64,000 nt of DNA from Photorhabdus luminescens subsp. luminescens (lineage in GTDB: Bacteria > Pseudomonadota > Gammaproteobacteria > Enterobacterales > Enterobacteriaceae). Made by a program: the position numbers and the translations under genes. The stretch lies in assembly GCF_001083805.1 (NCBI RefSeq), contig NZ_JXSK01000011.1:1-64000 (forward strand), in the 5' to 3' direction. This document shows, one piece after another, positions 19,454-33,457 of the stretch. Numbering within the stretch: the stretch's first letter is position 1; each line of letters starts with the position of its first letter. The notes beneath the pieces were generated by a model. The model was not told where the DNA came from. It worked only from the letters and a program-made list of their open reading frames with translations, and did not search any database.

Positions 19454-21202
19454 TTACTGCTCCGGTTCAAGGCGAATTCGATGTTGCCGTTGATGAAACT
19501 GATAATAGCGACCTTGCTGAGTCAATAATTCATCATGTTGCCCTTGTTCAATAATGGCGCCGCCATCCATGATGTAAATACAATCCATATGATCAAGTCC
19601 GTACAGGCGGTGGGTGACAATAATCAATGACTGATGCTGACAATGCTGACGCAGTAGAGACAGAATTTGCTGTTCAGTGTCCGCATCGAGCCCTTCGGTA
19701 GGTTCATCCAGCAACATCAGTGGCGCCGAGTGCAGCAACGCTCTGGCAATTCCCAAGCGACGCTGTTCACCACCTGACAACTGACGACCACCTTCGCCCA
19801 TCCAGCAGTTTAGCCCCTCATCGGTTTCCAGTAGGTTGCTTAAACCTACCTGTTTCAGCACAGTTTCCAGTTCATCATCGGCTGCATTGGGTTTTGCTAG
19901 TAATAAATTCTGGCGCAAAGTATGACTGAACACATGCACACGTTGTGGAACGACTGAAATCATACTGCGCAGAATTGATTCGTCATAAGCGGTAATCGGA
20001 TGTTGATTCAGATAGATTGTGCCCGAATCAACATCCCAAGCTCGGGTCAGTAATTGTAGCAAGGTAGATTTACCACAACCGGTTTTGCCTAACAGCGCAA
20101 TATGCTCTCCCGCTTTCAGGCAGAGAGAAACATTTTTCAGAACAGCCATTGGCTGATCAGGATAGGTGAAACTGATATTTTTAATATCAATACTCGCTTG
20201 CGCTGAACTTTCCGGCCCTGATGTAGGAAACGCTACTTCTGGTTCTTGCTGCATCAATTGAGAAACACGAGTTGCAGAGGTAATGACTTGCCCTAGATGT
20301 TGGAATGCAACCGTGACAGGGCCCAGACTCTCAAACGCGGCAAGAGAACAGAAGACAAACAGTGCGATTAATGCCCCTGGTTGGTTGTTTCCTCCTACGT
20401 CGTTAGCTGCCAGCCATAAGATCAATGTGACAGTCATACCAGTGGCAAAAATCATGATTGCCTGTGACAAACCGGTCAGGTTCGCTTGTTGCTGCTGACG
20501 TCTTAACCAACGTGACTCAATATCGGCCATTGACTTGCGGAAACGGCCAACAGCACCGAATACCATCAATTCGGCTTGCCCCTGCAATGCCGCGGTGAGT
20601 TGGGTACGGTATTGACCACGTAGAATAGTTAGATCGCGGCCGACGGATTGACCGGCGTTATAAAATACCAATGGCAGCAGGATCAACAGGGCTAGCATAA
20701 TACCGCCAAGAGTATAGGCTAATGTGAGATCCAGAAAACCAAGGCCGAAAGTGAGAACTATAATAACGATAAAAGCTGATAATATCGGCGAAATCACTCG
20801 TAAGTAGAGATGATCCAATGTTTCAATATCAGCGACTAACCGGTTTAATAATTCGCCTTGGCGAAAACGAGCTATGCCTCCTGGTGAAAGCGGCAAAATT
20901 TTCTGAAAGGCAAACACTCGTAAATGTGCCAGTACCCGGAAAGTGGCGTCATGGCTAACCAACCGTTCAGCATAGCGCCCGGCAGTTCGAAGAATGGCAG
21001 AGCCGCGGACACCCGCAGCCGGTAGCATATAGTTGAATGTATAACCGGCAAGGCCGGCAAGTGCTGTTCCTGCAAGGAACCAGCCAGAGAGGGTTAATAA
21101 ACTTATACTGGCGAGTAGCGTAACAACGGCCAGAACCATGCCTAAACTGATAAGAAGCCAATGACGGCGATAGAGCGCCAGAAAAGGAAGCAATACCCGC
21201 AT
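19454..21202 (-). CDS. cydC: Heme/thiol ABC exporter subunit CydC
   Basis: This 582-residue ABC exporter half has six membrane helices followed by an ATPase with Walker A LGKTGCGKST, signature QLSGGEQRRLGIARALL and Walker B LMLLDEPTEGLD. With CydD it forms a heterodimer in the inner membrane needed for assembly of cytochrome bd and c-type cytochromes; it has been linked to glutathione and cysteine export and to haem. The start is 2 bases after the cydD stop. The length is close to E. coli CydC (573 aa). Confidence 0.95.
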   Translation of the reverse strand: MRVLLPFLALYRRHWLLISLGMVLAVVTLLASISLLTLSGWFLAGTALAGLAGYTFNYMLPAAGVRGSAILRTAGRYAERLVSHDATFRVLAHLRVFAFQKILPLSPGGIARFRQGELLNRLVADIETLDHLYLRVISPILSAFIVIIVLTFGLGFLDLTLAYTLGGIMLALLILLPLVFYNAGQSVGRDLTILRGQYRTQLTAALQGQAELMVFGAVGRFRKSMADIESRWLRRQQQQANLTGLSQAIMIFATGMTVTLILWLAANDVGGNNQPGALIALFVFCSLAAFESLGPVTVAFQHLGQVITSATRVSQLMQQEPEVAFPTSGPESSAQASIDIKNISFTYPDQPMAVLKNVSLCLKAGEHIALLGKTGCGKSTLLQLLTRAWDVDSGTIYLNQHPITAYDESILRSMISVVPQRVHVFSHTLRQNLLLAKPNAADDELETVLKQVGLSNLLETDEGLNCWMGEGGRQLSGGEQRRLGIARALLHSAPLMLLDEPTEGLDADTEQQILSLLRQHCQHQSLIIVTHRLYGLDHMDCIYIMDGGAIIEQGQHDELLTQQGRYYQFHQRQHRIRLEPEQ

Positions 21203-21204
21203 GA

Positions 21205-22974
21205 TTACAGCTCCTCACTTCGATGGGATAGCAGACGGGTGAATACCCCTTGAGATTGGCTTAGCGTCTGGTAATCTCCCTGTTCGATAATTAACCCTTT
21301 TTCCATGACTAAAATCTGATCATATTCCAGCGTTTCTTCTAATTGGTGGGTAACTAACAGGGTCGTCTGATGATGAGATGCCTGATTGAGTGTCTCCATA
21401 ACCCGTTGTTCGCTATGTGCGTCCAGACTGGCGGCAGGCTCATCCAGTAATAATAACTGGCAGGGTTTCAATAGGGCACGGGCAACAGCGATACGTTGGG
21501 CCTGACCAATGGATAATCGTGCAGCATTATCACCGATGATAGTATTTAGTTCATCGGGTAAACCATGAATGAATTCGGTGACATATGCTTGTTCCATAAC
21601 CTGATGAATTTGCTGTTGATTGGCATTAGGTTGGTTCAGGCGAATATTATCAAGCAAAGTCTGCTCAGGCAGATGTGGATTTTGCCCAACCCAACTCAGT
21701 TGATTACGCCATCTCTGTAGATCCAACTTACGCAGCTCAGCGCCATTAATTTGTATTGAGCCACGATAGGGCAGGAACCCTAACAGTAAATTCAAGAGGG
21801 AACTTTTACCTGCTCCGCTTGGACCAACTAATGCCACCCGTTGATTTTTCTCTATAGTAAAATTCAATGGGCCAGCAAGCCGGTTGCCATCGTGGGCCAA
21901 AATTTCCAGATCATTAGCAATGATGGTCAACGAATCTTGGGTATTTAGCGTCTTATCACCGCCGGCAGGCGCATGTTCGCCATCACTGCTCAATAAAGTC
22001 ACTAATGCTTCTGCGGCGCCAACCGCCTGTGCTTTAGCGTGATAATAAGTACCCAGATCGCGTAATGGCTGGAAAAATTCCGGGGCGAGGGTTAACACCA
22101 GAAAACCGGCAAACAGGGTAACGCCCATCCCGTAACTGCCAAAATTAAGTTCCCCCAGATAGGAGAAACCAAAATAGACAGCGACAATAGCAATAGAAAT
22201 GGCAGCAAAGAATTCCAGTACCGCGGAAGAAAGGAATGCTAACCTCAGCACTTCCATCGTCCTAAGACGGAAATTTTCGGTGGATTCGCTGATTTGTTGC
22301 GCTTCTGCCTTGCCGCGATAAAACAGGCGCAACGTTTCCAGCCCACGTAGCCGATCCAGGAAATTACCGCTTAACCGGCTTAGCGCGACAAAATTACGCC
22401 GATTAGCGTCTGCGGCGCCTAAACCAACCAGTGCCATAAACAAGGGAATCAGCGGAGCCGTCGCGAATAAAATTAGCCCGGCAGCCCAGTTAACAGGGAA
22501 TAGGGTGATCAGGATAAGAATAGGGATCATGACGGCAAGAGACATCTGCGGCAGATAGCGGGAATAATAATCCTGCATATTTTCTATCTGCTCAAGAATA
22601 ATGGTTGCCCAGCTACCGGCTGGTTTACCTTTAACCCACACTGGACCAAGTTGCTCAAGCTTATCCAATACCATAGCGCGGATTTTCTGACGCACGACTT
22701 TACCACAGATGAAACCGATCCGTTCCCGAATAGCGCTGATGATTGCCCGTAGCGCAAAGGTGGCTGCCAGCAACAAAAATTCATTTGAGATGTGCCCGCG
22801 CGGAAGGTTATCCATGATTAAAGCTTGCAGAATTGAGGCTAGTAACCAAGCTTGAGTGATAATCAACAATCCACTGATTAAGCCGAGTAACATGGACAGG
22901 CGGAGCCAGCGTTGGGCCGGGGCACTTTGCTGTTTCAGCCAGCGAACCAATTCATACTGTCTTATTTTGTCCAT
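21205..22974 (-). CDS. cydD: Heme/thiol ABC exporter subunit CydD
   Basis: This 589-residue protein is the partner of CydC, with six helices and an ATPase carrying GPSGAGKSS, signature LSIGQAQRIAVARALL and Walker B LLLLDEPAASLD. I set the start at the ATG at 22974 (MDKIRQYELVRWLKQQ), which gives the family length of 588; the open frame runs 24 codons further upstream. The signature motif LSIGQ differs from LSGGQ, as is normal for CydD. It is the first gene of cydD-cydC-aat and follows trxB, as in E. coli. Confidence 0.95.
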   Translation of the reverse strand: MDKIRQYELVRWLKQQSAPAQRWLRLSMLLGLISGLLIITQAWLLASILQALIMDNLPRGHISNEFLLLAATFALRAIISAIRERIGFICGKVVRQKIRAMVLDKLEQLGPVWVKGKPAGSWATIILEQIENMQDYYSRYLPQMSLAVMIPILILITLFPVNWAAGLILFATAPLIPLFMALVGLGAADANRRNFVALSRLSGNFLDRLRGLETLRLFYRGKAEAQQISESTENFRLRTMEVLRLAFLSSAVLEFFAAISIAIVAVYFGFSYLGELNFGSYGMGVTLFAGFLVLTLAPEFFQPLRDLGTYYHAKAQAVGAAEALVTLLSSDGEHAPAGGDKTLNTQDSLTIIANDLEILAHDGNRLAGPLNFTIEKNQRVALVGPSGAGKSSLLNLLLGFLPYRGSIQINGAELRKLDLQRWRNQLSWVGQNPHLPEQTLLDNIRLNQPNANQQQIHQVMEQAYVTEFIHGLPDELNTIIGDNAARLSIGQAQRIAVARALLKPCQLLLLDEPAASLDAHSEQRVMETLNQASHHQTTLLVTHQLEETLEYDQILVMEKGLIIEQGDYQTLSQSQGVFTRLLSHRSEEL

Positions 22975-23069
22975 AGAAAAAAATTCTAATCTAGCAGGTG
23001 AGGGTATGGTGTACCAAAAGGCTGGACATATCCTATGTGTCAGCATCCTGCTGATATGTTACATGTTAA

Positions 23070-23093
23070 AAGGCGCTACCGAAATAGCGCCTT
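23070..23093 (-). terminator. Rho-independent terminator of trxB
   Basis: A 9-bp perfect stem (aaggcgcta / tagcgcctt) with a 6-base loop is followed on the minus strand by TTTT. It lies 15 bp after the trxB stop. Confidence 0.85.
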
Positions 23094-23107
23094 GAAAGAA
23101 AAAGAAT

Positions 23108-24566
<1,459 letters not shown>

Positions 24567-25061
24567 ATGATAGATAATAAAAAACGTCCGGGAAAAGATC
24601 TTGATCGCATAGATCGTAATATCCTAAATGAGCTACAAAAAGATGGGCGAATTTCTAACGTAGAACTGTCTAAACGGGTAGGTTTGTCTCCAACCCCGTG
24701 CCTGGAGCGTGTTCGTCGTCTGGAACGTCAAGGGTTTATTACTGGATACACGGCATTGCTGAATCCTCACTATTTGGATGCATCTTTGCTGGTATTTGTT
24801 GAAATTACTTTAAACCGTGGCGCTCCAGATGTTTTTGAACAATTCAATGCTGCTGTGCAAAAATTGGAAGAGATTCAGGAGTGTCACCTGGTTTCCGGTG
24901 ATTTCGACTATCTACTGAAAACCCGCGTACCAGATATGTCCGCTTATCGTAAGTTGCTAGGCGAAACTTTGTTGCGTTTGCCAGGTGTTAATGACACCCG
25001 CACATATGTTGTAATGGAAGAAGTTAAGCAGAGCAACCGTCTGGTCATTAAGACGCGCTAA
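24567..25061 (+). CDS. lrp: Leucine-responsive regulatory protein
   Basis: This 164-residue regulator matches E. coli Lrp almost residue for residue: DLDRIDRNILNELQKDGRIS, the helix-turn-helix ELSKRVGLSPTPCLERVRRL (about residues 34-53), then the RAM effector domain ending in VIKTR. It controls amino-acid, fimbrial and virulence genes in response to leucine. In Photorhabdus and Xenorhabdus Lrp is known as a global controller of symbiosis and pathogenicity. It precedes ftsK as in E. coli. Confidence 0.97.
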   Translation: MIDNKKRPGKDLDRIDRNILNELQKDGRISNVELSKRVGLSPTPCLERVRRLERQGFITGYTALLNPHYLDASLLVFVEITLNRGAPDVFEQFNAAVQKLEEIQECHLVSGDFDYLLKTRVPDMSAYRKLLGETLLRLPGVNDTRTYVVMEEVKQSNRLVIKTR

Positions 25062-25191
25062 AATCTTACCAAAAATGTACAGGTGCAAAACTGGAAAAAC
25101 TTAGGTACACTCCTGTTTATGCATACAGTTTCAACGCTGAGCTATCTCGGCGTTGTTCCGTTAAATCAACAGGAAACCTGGAGAGCCTTTC

Positions 25192-28100
25192 TTGAGCCAG
25201 GAATATACAGAAGATAAAAATATTAAGTTAAAGAGACTGAGTAATGGGCGCAGGCTGTTAGAGGCTGTATTGCTTGTTATTGTTATCCTAGCGGCTTATC
25301 TGATGGTCGCGCTTGTCAGTTTTAACCCTTCTGATCCCAGTTGGTCTCAGACTGCATGGCATGAGCCGGTGCATAATTTGGGAGGAAGGGTTGGCGCATG
25401 GCTGGCCGATACACTGTTTTCTGCATTTGGTATTCTAGCTTATGCCATTCCCCCGGTGATGATATTGGGTTGCTGGAGTGCTTTTAGGCAACATGATGAC
25501 AGAGAATATGTCGATTTCTTTGCGTTGTCTTTGCGCGTTATTGGCGCATTGGCAATCGTCTTAACTTCATGTGGATTAGCGGCATTGAATGTTGACGATC
25601 TCCATTACTTTGCTTCCGGCGGTATTATTGGCAGTTTGTTTAGCAGCGCAATGTTGCCTTGGTTTAATGAATTGGGCGCAACTTTAGTCTTGCTGTGTAT
25701 TTGGGCAATTGGATTTACGCTATTTACTGGCTGGTCATGGTTGACTATTGCTGAAAAAACAGGGGCCGTGATTCTGGGAGCAATAGGATTTATTACCAAC
25801 CGTAGCCGTAATGAACAAGAATATACGCCATACGATGAAACGGCTATTGAGCGGGAAGATCTCGCCGATGATAAAACAGAACCTGAATTCACAGCGGCTG
25901 ATATTGATCATGATGATGTGTTATTTACCGCACCTTCAGCCGCAGAGTTAGCAAAAACTGAACTGGATGAGCCAGAATCAGTGAAAACAGAGCTCGAACA
26001 AGAACAGCCAACGGATATTCCTACCATTAATATGGCTGATATGGATGTTGAACCTGAAATTCTGGTCAATACATCTGATGATATTGTACAGCCTCAGTCA
26101 TTAGTGGAAGAGAGTGAAAAGAATAATAACGATGAACCTGTTCGTTATACGTTTGAAATTCCTGCTGAGTACCATTTTGAGCCTATCTCTGAGTTTAACC
26201 GTCAAGCGGCGCCAACATTTGAACCTGCCGAAAATAGCCAAAACAGCAGTGATACTTTCACTTTTATGCCTGCAACAGAGCCAAAAAATACAGAGCAAAA
26301 AAATGTTATAGCCGCAACCGCTGCAATGGTTATAACGGGTAACTCTCAGATTAAACAAGGAATCGGGCCAGAACTACCTCGTCCTAATCCTGTCCGTATT
26401 CCAACCCGCCGTGAACTGTATGGCATCAAAGTTCCCTCACAACGTCTTGCAGAACAACAGCGTGAAGAGGAAGCCAAACAGCAAGCAGATGGATCGGATG
26501 GTGATATTGAGGCTAATAAGCAGCAAGAAGCTTTGTTACGCCAGCAGTTTCTTGAACAACAGCGCGAGCGGTATCATATTACGACGGATACAGAAGAACA
26601 GGTTTCAAGCCAGCCTCATATGAACCGGAACCCATTTGAGCCGGAAAATCGGCCTCAAGCAGCAACAGAGATTGTTAAACAGAGCGTTGAGCAGTCGCGA
26701 CATAAGCATTATCAGGAACAACGTCACCAAGAGGAAAAAGAGTTCTCTGCTCTGGAGAGTTTATCGATTTTAAATAACTTCTCACCGGTTGAAGATTTAG
26801 TTGAAAAAGAACCGGCAGAACCGTTGTTTATGCCTTCTGTTCAATCAGCGCCGGAAAATCGATCAGAACGGCCCACAGAAATTGTTTTTGCGCCGGCATC
26901 CGTACACAATGTTGTACAGCAACCGCAGCAACCGCAGCAACCGCAGCAACCGCAGCAACCGCAGCAACCGCAGCAACCGCAGCAACCGCAGCAACCGCAG
27001 CAACCGCAGCAAGATAGCTTATTTCATCCATTTTTGGTTCGTAACGATCAACCGTTGCCAAAATCAACGACGCCAATGCCTTCGCTCGATCTATTAACCA
27101 GTCCTTTAGCCGAAGAAGAACCTGTTGATATGTTTGCCCTTGAGCAAACCTCCCGTTTGATTGAGGCGCGTCTGAGTGATTATCGAGTTAAAGCTGATGT
27201 CGTGGGTTTCTCACCCGGCCCGGTGATTACCCGGTTTGAGCTGGATTTGGCCCCAGGGGTTAAAGCAGCACGTATTTCCAACTTATCAAGAGACTTAGCT
27301 CGTTCTTTATCGGCGGTCGCTGTGCGTATTGTTGAAGTGATTCCGGGTAAACCTTATGTTGGTTTGGAATTGCCGAATAAAAAACGTCAGACGGTCTATT
27401 TGCGTGAAGTATTGGATTGTGAAAAATTCCGCGATAATCCATCACCACTAACCATTGTGTTGGGTAAAGATATTGGCGGCCAACCGGTTGTCGCGGATTT
27501 AGGTAAAATGCCGCATTTGCTGGTGGCGGGTACGACCGGTTCGGGTAAATCTGTTGGTGTCAACGCTATGATCCTCAGCATCCTCTATAAAGCAAAACCA
27601 GAGGATGTCCGCTTTATTATGATTGATCCAAAAATGTTGGAGTTGTCAGTCTATGAAGGTATTCCGCACCTGTTAACCGAAGTTGTTACCGATATGAAAG
27701 ATGCCGCTAATGCACTGCGCTGGTGCGTTGGTGAAATGGAACGCCGTTATAAACTGATGTCTGCATTAGGGGTGCGTAATCTGGCGGGTTATAACGAAAA
27801 GGTTAAACAGGCAGAGGAGATGGGGCGCCCAATTCCTCACCCATTCTGGAAGCCCGGTGACAGCATGGATGTTACTCATCCGGTGCTGAAAAAAGAGCCA
27901 TACATCGTTGTCATGGTCGATGAATTTGCTGACTTAATGATGACAGTAGGTAAAAAAGTTGAAGAGCTGATTGCCCGATTAGCACAGAAAGCGCGTGCGG
28001 CGGGTATCCATCTGGTTCTGGCGACTCAACGTCCATCGGTCGATATTATTACTGGTCTGATTAAAGCGAATATTCCGACGCGTATTGCTTTTACGGTTTC

Positions 28101-28551
28101 CAGCAAAATTGATTCCCGCACCATCCTTGATCAAGGTGGCGCTGAATCCCTGTTGGGCATGGGAGATATGCTTTATCTGGCGCCAAACTCCTCGATTCCA
28201 GTGCGTGTTCATGGCGCATTTGTTCGGGATCAGGAAGTTCATGAAGTGGTGAATGATTGGAAAGCCCGCGGTCGTCCAGAGTATATTGATAGCATTCTCA
28301 GTGGTGGTGATGATGCTGAGGGGGGCTTAGGCCTTGACGGTGATGAAGAGTTAGATGCTCTGTTTGATCAAGCAGTTCAATTCGTGACGGAAAAACGACG
28401 AGTTTCGATTTCTGGTGTCCAGCGTCAATTCCGTATTGGTTATAACCGAGCGGCGCGTATTGTGGAACAGATGGAGGCACAGCAGATTGTCAGTGCTCCA
28501 GGTCATAATGGTAATCGTGAAGTATTGGCGCCACCGCCACATGAGCGTTGA
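25192..28551 (+). CDS. ftsK: DNA translocase FtsK
   Basis: This 1119-residue divisome protein begins at a TTG (M-S-Q-E-Y-T-E-D, as in E. coli). The N-terminal 200 residues hold four membrane helices. A long low-complexity linker follows (about 210-630), rich in Glu, Pro and Gln, with a perfect QQP repeat at about 576-607. The motor has Walker [11 protein letters not shown] and Walker [12 protein letters not shown], and the C-terminal winged-helix gamma domain ([22 protein letters not shown]) reads KOPS sites and activates XerCD at dif. The total is shorter than E. coli FtsK (1329) only because the linker is shorter. Confidence 0.96.
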   Translation: MSQEYTEDKNIKLKRLSNGRRLLEAVLLVIVILAAYLMVALVSFNPSDPSWSQTAWHEPVHNLGGRVGAWLADTLFSAFGILAYAIPPVMILGCWSAFRQHDDREYVDFFALSLRVIGALAIVLTSCGLAALNVDDLHYFASGGIIGSLFSSAMLPWFNELGATLVLLCIWAIGFTLFTGWSWLTIAEKTGAVILGAIGFITNRSRNEQEYTPYDETAIEREDLADDKTEPEFTAADIDHDDVLFTAPSAAELAKTELDEPESVKTELEQEQPTDIPTINMADMDVEPEILVNTSDDIVQPQSLVEESEKNNNDEPVRYTFEIPAEYHFEPISEFNRQAAPTFEPAENSQNSSDTFTFMPATEPKNTEQKNVIAATAAMVITGNSQIKQGIGPELPRPNPVRIPTRRELYGIKVPSQRLAEQQREEEAKQQADGSDGDIEANKQQEALLRQQFLEQQRERYHITTDTEEQVSSQPHMNRNPFEPENRPQAATEIVKQSVEQSRHKHYQEQRHQEEKEFSALESLSILNNFSPVEDLVEKEPAEPLFMPSVQSAPENRSERPTEIVFAPASVHNVVQQPQQPQQPQQPQQPQQPQQPQQPQQPQQPQQDSLFHPFLVRNDQPLPKSTTPMPSLDLLTSPLAEEEPVDMFALEQTSRLIEARLSDYRVKADVVGFSPGPVITRFELDLAPGVKAARISNLSRDLARSLSAVAVRIVEVIPGKPYVGLELPNKKRQTVYLREVLDCEKFRDNPSPLTIVLGKDIGGQPVVADLGKMPHLLVAGTTGSGKSVGVNAMILSILYKAKPEDVRFIMIDPKMLELSVYEGIPHLLTEVVTDMKDAANALRWCVGEMERRYKLMSALGVRNLAGYNEKVKQAEEMGRPIPHPFWKPGDSMDVTHPVLKKEPYIVVMVDEFADLMMTVGKKVEELIARLAQKARAAGIHLVLATQRPSVDIITGLIKANIPTRIAFTVSSKIDSRTILDQGGAESLLGMGDMLYLAPNSSIPVRVHGAFVRDQEVHEVVNDWKARGRPEYIDSILSGGDDAEGGLGLDGDEELDALFDQAVQFVTEKRRVSISGVQRQFRIGYNRAARIVEQMEAQQIVSAPGHNGNREVLAPPPHER
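26917..27012 (+). repeat. 9-bp tandem repeat inside ftsK (QQP)n
   Basis: The unit cagcaaccg is repeated ten times without a single change, followed by a final cagcaa (96 bp in all). It encodes Gln-Gln-Pro units in the FtsK linker. Perfect identity implies recent expansion by slippage; copy number should vary among strains without breaking the frame. Confidence 0.95.
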
Positions 28552-28641
28552 TAGTGAATATTGAACGTTGAAAACTCTGATAATAAATCACGGTAATAAT
28601 GCTGAGAAAGAAGTAATAACGTTGAGAAAGGTATCTCTTAC

Positions 28642-29253
28642 ATGAAAAAGCTGATATTGATTGGTTGTTTAATGGCTGGCATGAATATCAATGCGGTATG
28701 GGCAAATGCTAGCCAGAATTTGCAGGAACGTTTGGGTAAAGTAAATAGTTTTCATGCCAGCTTTACTCAAACAGTCACCAGTGATGACGGGGCAACAATT
28801 CAGGAAGGTGAAGGGCAATTGTGGGTTAAACGTCCAAACCTATTTAACTGGCATATGACATCACCTGATGAAAGCGTTTTGGTATCGGACGGTAAAACGT
28901 TGTGGTTCTATAATCCGTTTGTTGAACAGGTAACGGCTAATTGGCTGAAAGATGCCACAGGTAACACGCCGTTCATGTTAATTACACGCAACGATGCTAA
29001 AGATTGGTCTCAATATAAAATCAGCCAGCAAGGGAATGATTTTGAACTGACGCCGAATAATGTCACTGGCAATCTGAAACGCTTCTCGATTACCGTCATG
29101 ACGGATGGCACTATCCAAAAATTTTCTGCTATTGAGCAGGATGGTCAAAAGAGCGATTATCAATTAAAAGGGCAGCAAAATACCCAAGTGGATGCGGCAA
29201 AGTTCAGTTTTACGTTGCCGAAAGGGGTTACGCTGGATGATCAGCGTCAGTGA
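28642..29253 (+). CDS. lolA: Outer-membrane lipoprotein carrier protein LolA
   Basis: This 203-residue protein has a signal peptide ([21 protein letters not shown], cut near residue 21) and the LolA core ([36 protein letters not shown]). It ferries lipoproteins from LolCDE to LolB across the periplasm. The length equals that of E. coli. It lies between ftsK and rarA, and the stop codon is 7 bases before the rarA GTG, so the two are probably co-transcribed. Confidence 0.95.
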   Translation: MKKLILIGCLMAGMNINAVWANASQNLQERLGKVNSFHASFTQTVTSDDGATIQEGEGQLWVKRPNLFNWHMTSPDESVLVSDGKTLWFYNPFVEQVTANWLKDATGNTPFMLITRNDAKDWSQYKISQQGNDFELTPNNVTGNLKRFSITVMTDGTIQKFSAIEQDGQKSDYQLKGQQNTQVDAAKFSFTLPKGVTLDDQRQ

Positions 29254-29260
29254 GGTTTAA

Positions 29261-30604
29261 GTGAACAACCTGTCACTCGATTTTTCACAAAATGAATTCC
29301 AGCCACTGGCCGCGCGTATGCGGCCGATGACATTAGAGCAATATATCGGCCAGCAGCATTTACTAGCGGAAGGAAAACCACTTCCAAGGGCTATCCGGGC
29401 TGGACAATTGCACTCCATGATTTTATGGGGGCCGCCGGGGACGGGCAAAACAACATTAGCTGAAATTATTGGGCATTATGCTCAGGCTGATGTTGAACGG
29501 ATATCCGCGGTCACTTCTGGTATCAAAGAGATACGTGAATCGATTGAAAAGGCGCGCCAGAACAGGCATGCAGGGCGTAGGACTATCCTGTTTGTTGATG
29601 AAGTACATCGTTTTAACAAAAGCCAACAGGATGCTTTTCTGCCACACATTGAAGATGGCACGATCACCTTTATCGGCGCAACCACAGAAAACCCCTCTTT
29701 TGAACTGAATTCCGCATTACTTTCACGGGCACGAGTTTATCTGCTTAAATCATTGACACCAGAAGAGATTGAGCAAGTACTTGATCAGGCGATGAATGAT
29801 AAAGAGCGCGGTTATCATGGTCAGAATATCGTTTTGCCCGAAAATACCCGTCACATGATTGCGGAACTGGTTGCTGGCGATGCTCGTCGTTCATTGAATT
29901 TACTGGAAATGATGGCGGATATGGCAGAAACCAATGCTCAGGGACAGAGGGTTTTGACACCGGCGCTATTGAAAGAAGTCAGTGGAGAACGAAGCGCTCG
30001 TTTTGATAATAAAGGTGATCGTTATTACGATTTGATTTCAGCACTGCATAAATCTGTTCGTGGTTCTGCACCTGACGCTGCGCTTTACTGGTATGCCCGG
30101 ATCATTACCGCTGGCGGTGATCCGTTATATGTTGCCCGTCGTCTATTGGCGATTGCTTCCGAAGATGTTGGTAATGCTGATCCTCGGGGAATGCAGGTAG
30201 CCATTGCTGCATGGGATTGTTTTACTCGTGTTGGGCCGGCAGAAGGTGAAAGAGCGATTGCTCAAGCCATTGTTTACCTTGCCTGTGCGCCGAAAAGTAA
30301 CGCTGTTTATACCGCTTTTAAAGCAGCGATGGCTGATGCGAAGGAAAAACCGGATTATGATGTTCCTGCACATTTGCGCAATGCGCCGACAAAATTGATG
30401 CAAGAGATGGGGCTTGGCGAGGAATATCGTTATGCTCATGACGAATCTAATGCTTACGCTGCGGGTGAAGTTTATTTTCCGCCTGAGATGCGGGAAACCC
30501 GTTATTATCATCCGACTAACCGCGGGTTAGAAAGTAAAATAGGCGATAAACTCGCCTGGCTTGCTGAACAGGATCAAAATAGCCCGATAAAACGCTATCG
30601 CTAA
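29261..30604 (+). CDS. rarA: Replication-associated recombination protein RarA
   Basis: This 447-residue AAA+ protein starts at a GTG preceded by a gagg box that overlaps the lolA stop. It has [15 protein letters not shown], Walker [11 protein letters not shown], Walker [20 protein letters not shown], sensor motif [20 protein letters not shown] and the C-terminal MgsA tetramerisation domain (SDDxxGNADP-like [11 protein letters not shown]). RarA acts at stalled replication forks and interacts with SSB. It is followed by an ERIC element and serS. Confidence 0.95.
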   Translation: MNNLSLDFSQNEFQPLAARMRPMTLEQYIGQQHLLAEGKPLPRAIRAGQLHSMILWGPPGTGKTTLAEIIGHYAQADVERISAVTSGIKEIRESIEKARQNRHAGRRTILFVDEVHRFNKSQQDAFLPHIEDGTITFIGATTENPSFELNSALLSRARVYLLKSLTPEEIEQVLDQAMNDKERGYHGQNIVLPENTRHMIAELVAGDARRSLNLLEMMADMAETNAQGQRVLTPALLKEVSGERSARFDNKGDRYYDLISALHKSVRGSAPDAALYWYARIITAGGDPLYVARRLLAIASEDVGNADPRGMQVAIAAWDCFTRVGPAEGERAIAQAIVYLACAPKSNAVYTAFKAAMADAKEKPDYDVPAHLRNAPTKLMQEMGLGEEYRYAHDESNAYAAGEVYFPPEMRETRYYHPTNRGLESKIGDKLAWLAEQDQNSPIKRYR

Positions 30605-30680
30605 CGTTATTGTTGCGGTAAGGTTGACGGGTAAAAACACCTTATGGCCCATCAACTTGTGTGGGCCTATTCATATCATC

Positions 30681-30807
30681 TATACCCTATGGATTTCAAG
30701 GTGCATCGCGACGGCAAGGGAGCGAATCCCCGGGAGCATAGAGAACTATGTGACCGGGGTGAGTGAGCGCAGCCAACAAAGAAGCAACTTGAAAGATAAC
30801 GGGTATA
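30681..30807 (+). repeat. ERIC element (127 bp), copy 2
   Basis: Same orientation and exact length as copy 1, differing at a handful of positions. It lies between rarA and serS, ending 28 bp before the serS ATG, so it is likely part of the serS leader or lies between its promoter and start codon. Confidence 0.93.
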
Positions 30808-30808
30808 A

Positions 30809-32125
<1,317 letters not shown>

Positions 32126-32139
32126 TTATTATATTAATG

Positions 32140-32164
32140 AAAAGCGCCAAATTTTGGCGCTTTT
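32140..32164. terminator. Bidirectional terminator after serS
   Basis: A 9-bp stem (aaaagcgcc / ggcgctttt) with a 7-base loop, flanked by A and T runs, lies between the convergent serS and the membrane protein gene at 32238. It can serve both directions. Confidence 0.85.
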
Positions 32165-32237
32165 GGCTGTCTACTTTATTAATTACAAATTTACTGAAAA
32201 TAAAATTACCGAATTCAGTAAATAATAACTGTATCTT

Positions 32238-33038
32238 TTAGTTAACTAACGTCGATGATTTCTCCTTACCGATAAAAATGCCGCGGTAAGAGGAATAATA
32301 GCTGGCGAAAAGTATTGGTATACAAACTAAAAAGCCTAATCCTAAAGTTACTACGGAAAGTACTATCATTAACCCAGAGATAATAAAGAATAAGAAACCG
32401 GGTAATAAATTCTTCTTCACTGCTTCCAGGCTCATTGATACGGCAGCACCAAATTTCAAATTATGAAGAATGATTAACGCTGGTGCAAACCAGGTTAAAG
32501 CAGCAGCAATGATGCTGAAGATAAACAGAATAAAGACACCAAGAAGTAATGGAGACAAATCACTTGGGAGTATTTCAAGAGGAATTTCACCATATTGATT
32601 AGCTAAGAAGATATTGGTCACTGCGCTACCACCGGTAATAAACATTGCTATGATGCCAAGGAGCATGATGCCAAATGATAAAGCACCAACGCCAAGCAGT
32701 GGAGCAAAGTTTTTCTGAAATCCGCTGAATAACAGCCCTAGTTCAAATTCTCCGGTAGTTCTCTGTTTTTCACATAGAGCAATAATACCTCCAGACAGTA
32801 CTGAACTCAAAATCCCTGCAAATATCCCAAGGAAAGGAATAAGCTGTAAACCAGATATGATAATGAAATAAATGATAACAAGTAGTATCCACATACCCAA
32901 TTTACGTTTGACGAGATTCCATGCTTGACTAATCCATTCCATACCATCGGTGCTACTGAGGGATTGGCCTCCAGGGATAAATACCTCCTGATTATTGGAT
33001 ATAGTGTTGGAATTAAGACTTAGGTTATTATTATCCAT
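32238..33038 (-). CDS. BPSS1780-type multi-spanning membrane protein, paralogue 1
   Basis: This 266-residue protein has a short polar N-terminus (VFIPGGQSLSSTDG, then WISQAWNLVKRKLGMW) and six hydrophobic segments. The arrangement WxxxAWxLVKxKxGxW followed by LIPFLGIF and GGIIALCEKQRTTGEFELGLLF resembles membrane proteins annotated as the BPSS1780 family. No function is known. A close paralogue lies at 34640-35440 in the same direction; by eye about 60% of residues are identical. A toxin-antitoxin module with flanking repeats lies between the two. The N-terminal segment has no signal peptide. Confidence 0.85.
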   Translation of the reverse strand: MDNNNLSLNSNTISNNQEVFIPGGQSLSSTDGMEWISQAWNLVKRKLGMWILLVIIYFIIISGLQLIPFLGIFAGILSSVLSGGIIALCEKQRTTGEFELGLLFSGFQKNFAPLLGVGALSFGIMLLGIIAMFITGGSAVTNIFLANQYGEIPLEILPSDLSPLLLGVFILFIFSIIAAALTWFAPALIILHNLKFGAAVSMSLEAVKKNLLPGFLFFIISGLMIVLSVVTLGLGFLVCIPILFASYYSSYRGIFIGKEKSSTLVN

Positions 33039-33457
33039 GTGTTTTCCAATTTAATTATTGATTTGTAATTTATTGAATTGCTTTTTCTGTCTGCACTGTA
33101 AAGTCACAGTCAGCCGTAAAAAGCTGGCAAGTATAATATATTAAATTTATTAATCAACAAGCACTAAATAGGAGTAATTAACTAATGGTGTGGTGGATTT
33201 ATAAGCAATGTATTGCTTAACTTGAGCAAGTGGTTTTATATTTACCTAAATAACTAAGCTATTTCTGTAATATATTCTAGTTTCTCTCATATGATTTAAT
33301 TAATATTTTTATTCCAATGCCGGTTTTTCATCATCGATTATTTAAACGTGTTACGACTATGTGAAATTTTTTGTTTAAGCAAGTTTGCTAGTTTGCTTAA
33401 TACAGTGATTTGTCATTTTACTACTTTGTTAATCAATTTAGACCCTGTTTTTCTTGC
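33039..33457. other. AT-rich intergenic region upstream of the first BPSS1780-type gene
   Basis: A 419-bp stretch with no gene. It contains short AT-rich tracts and the presumed promoter of the gene at 33038. It ends at the left direct repeat of the toxin-antitoxin module. Confidence 0.5.

Noticed and set aside
26801..27097. ORF of 98 codons inside ftsK with repeated Ser-Asn-Arg, and a minus-strand frame with repeated Val-Ala-Ala
   Set aside because: These are the other frames of the 9-bp repeat in ftsK; they are produced by the repeat and are not genes.
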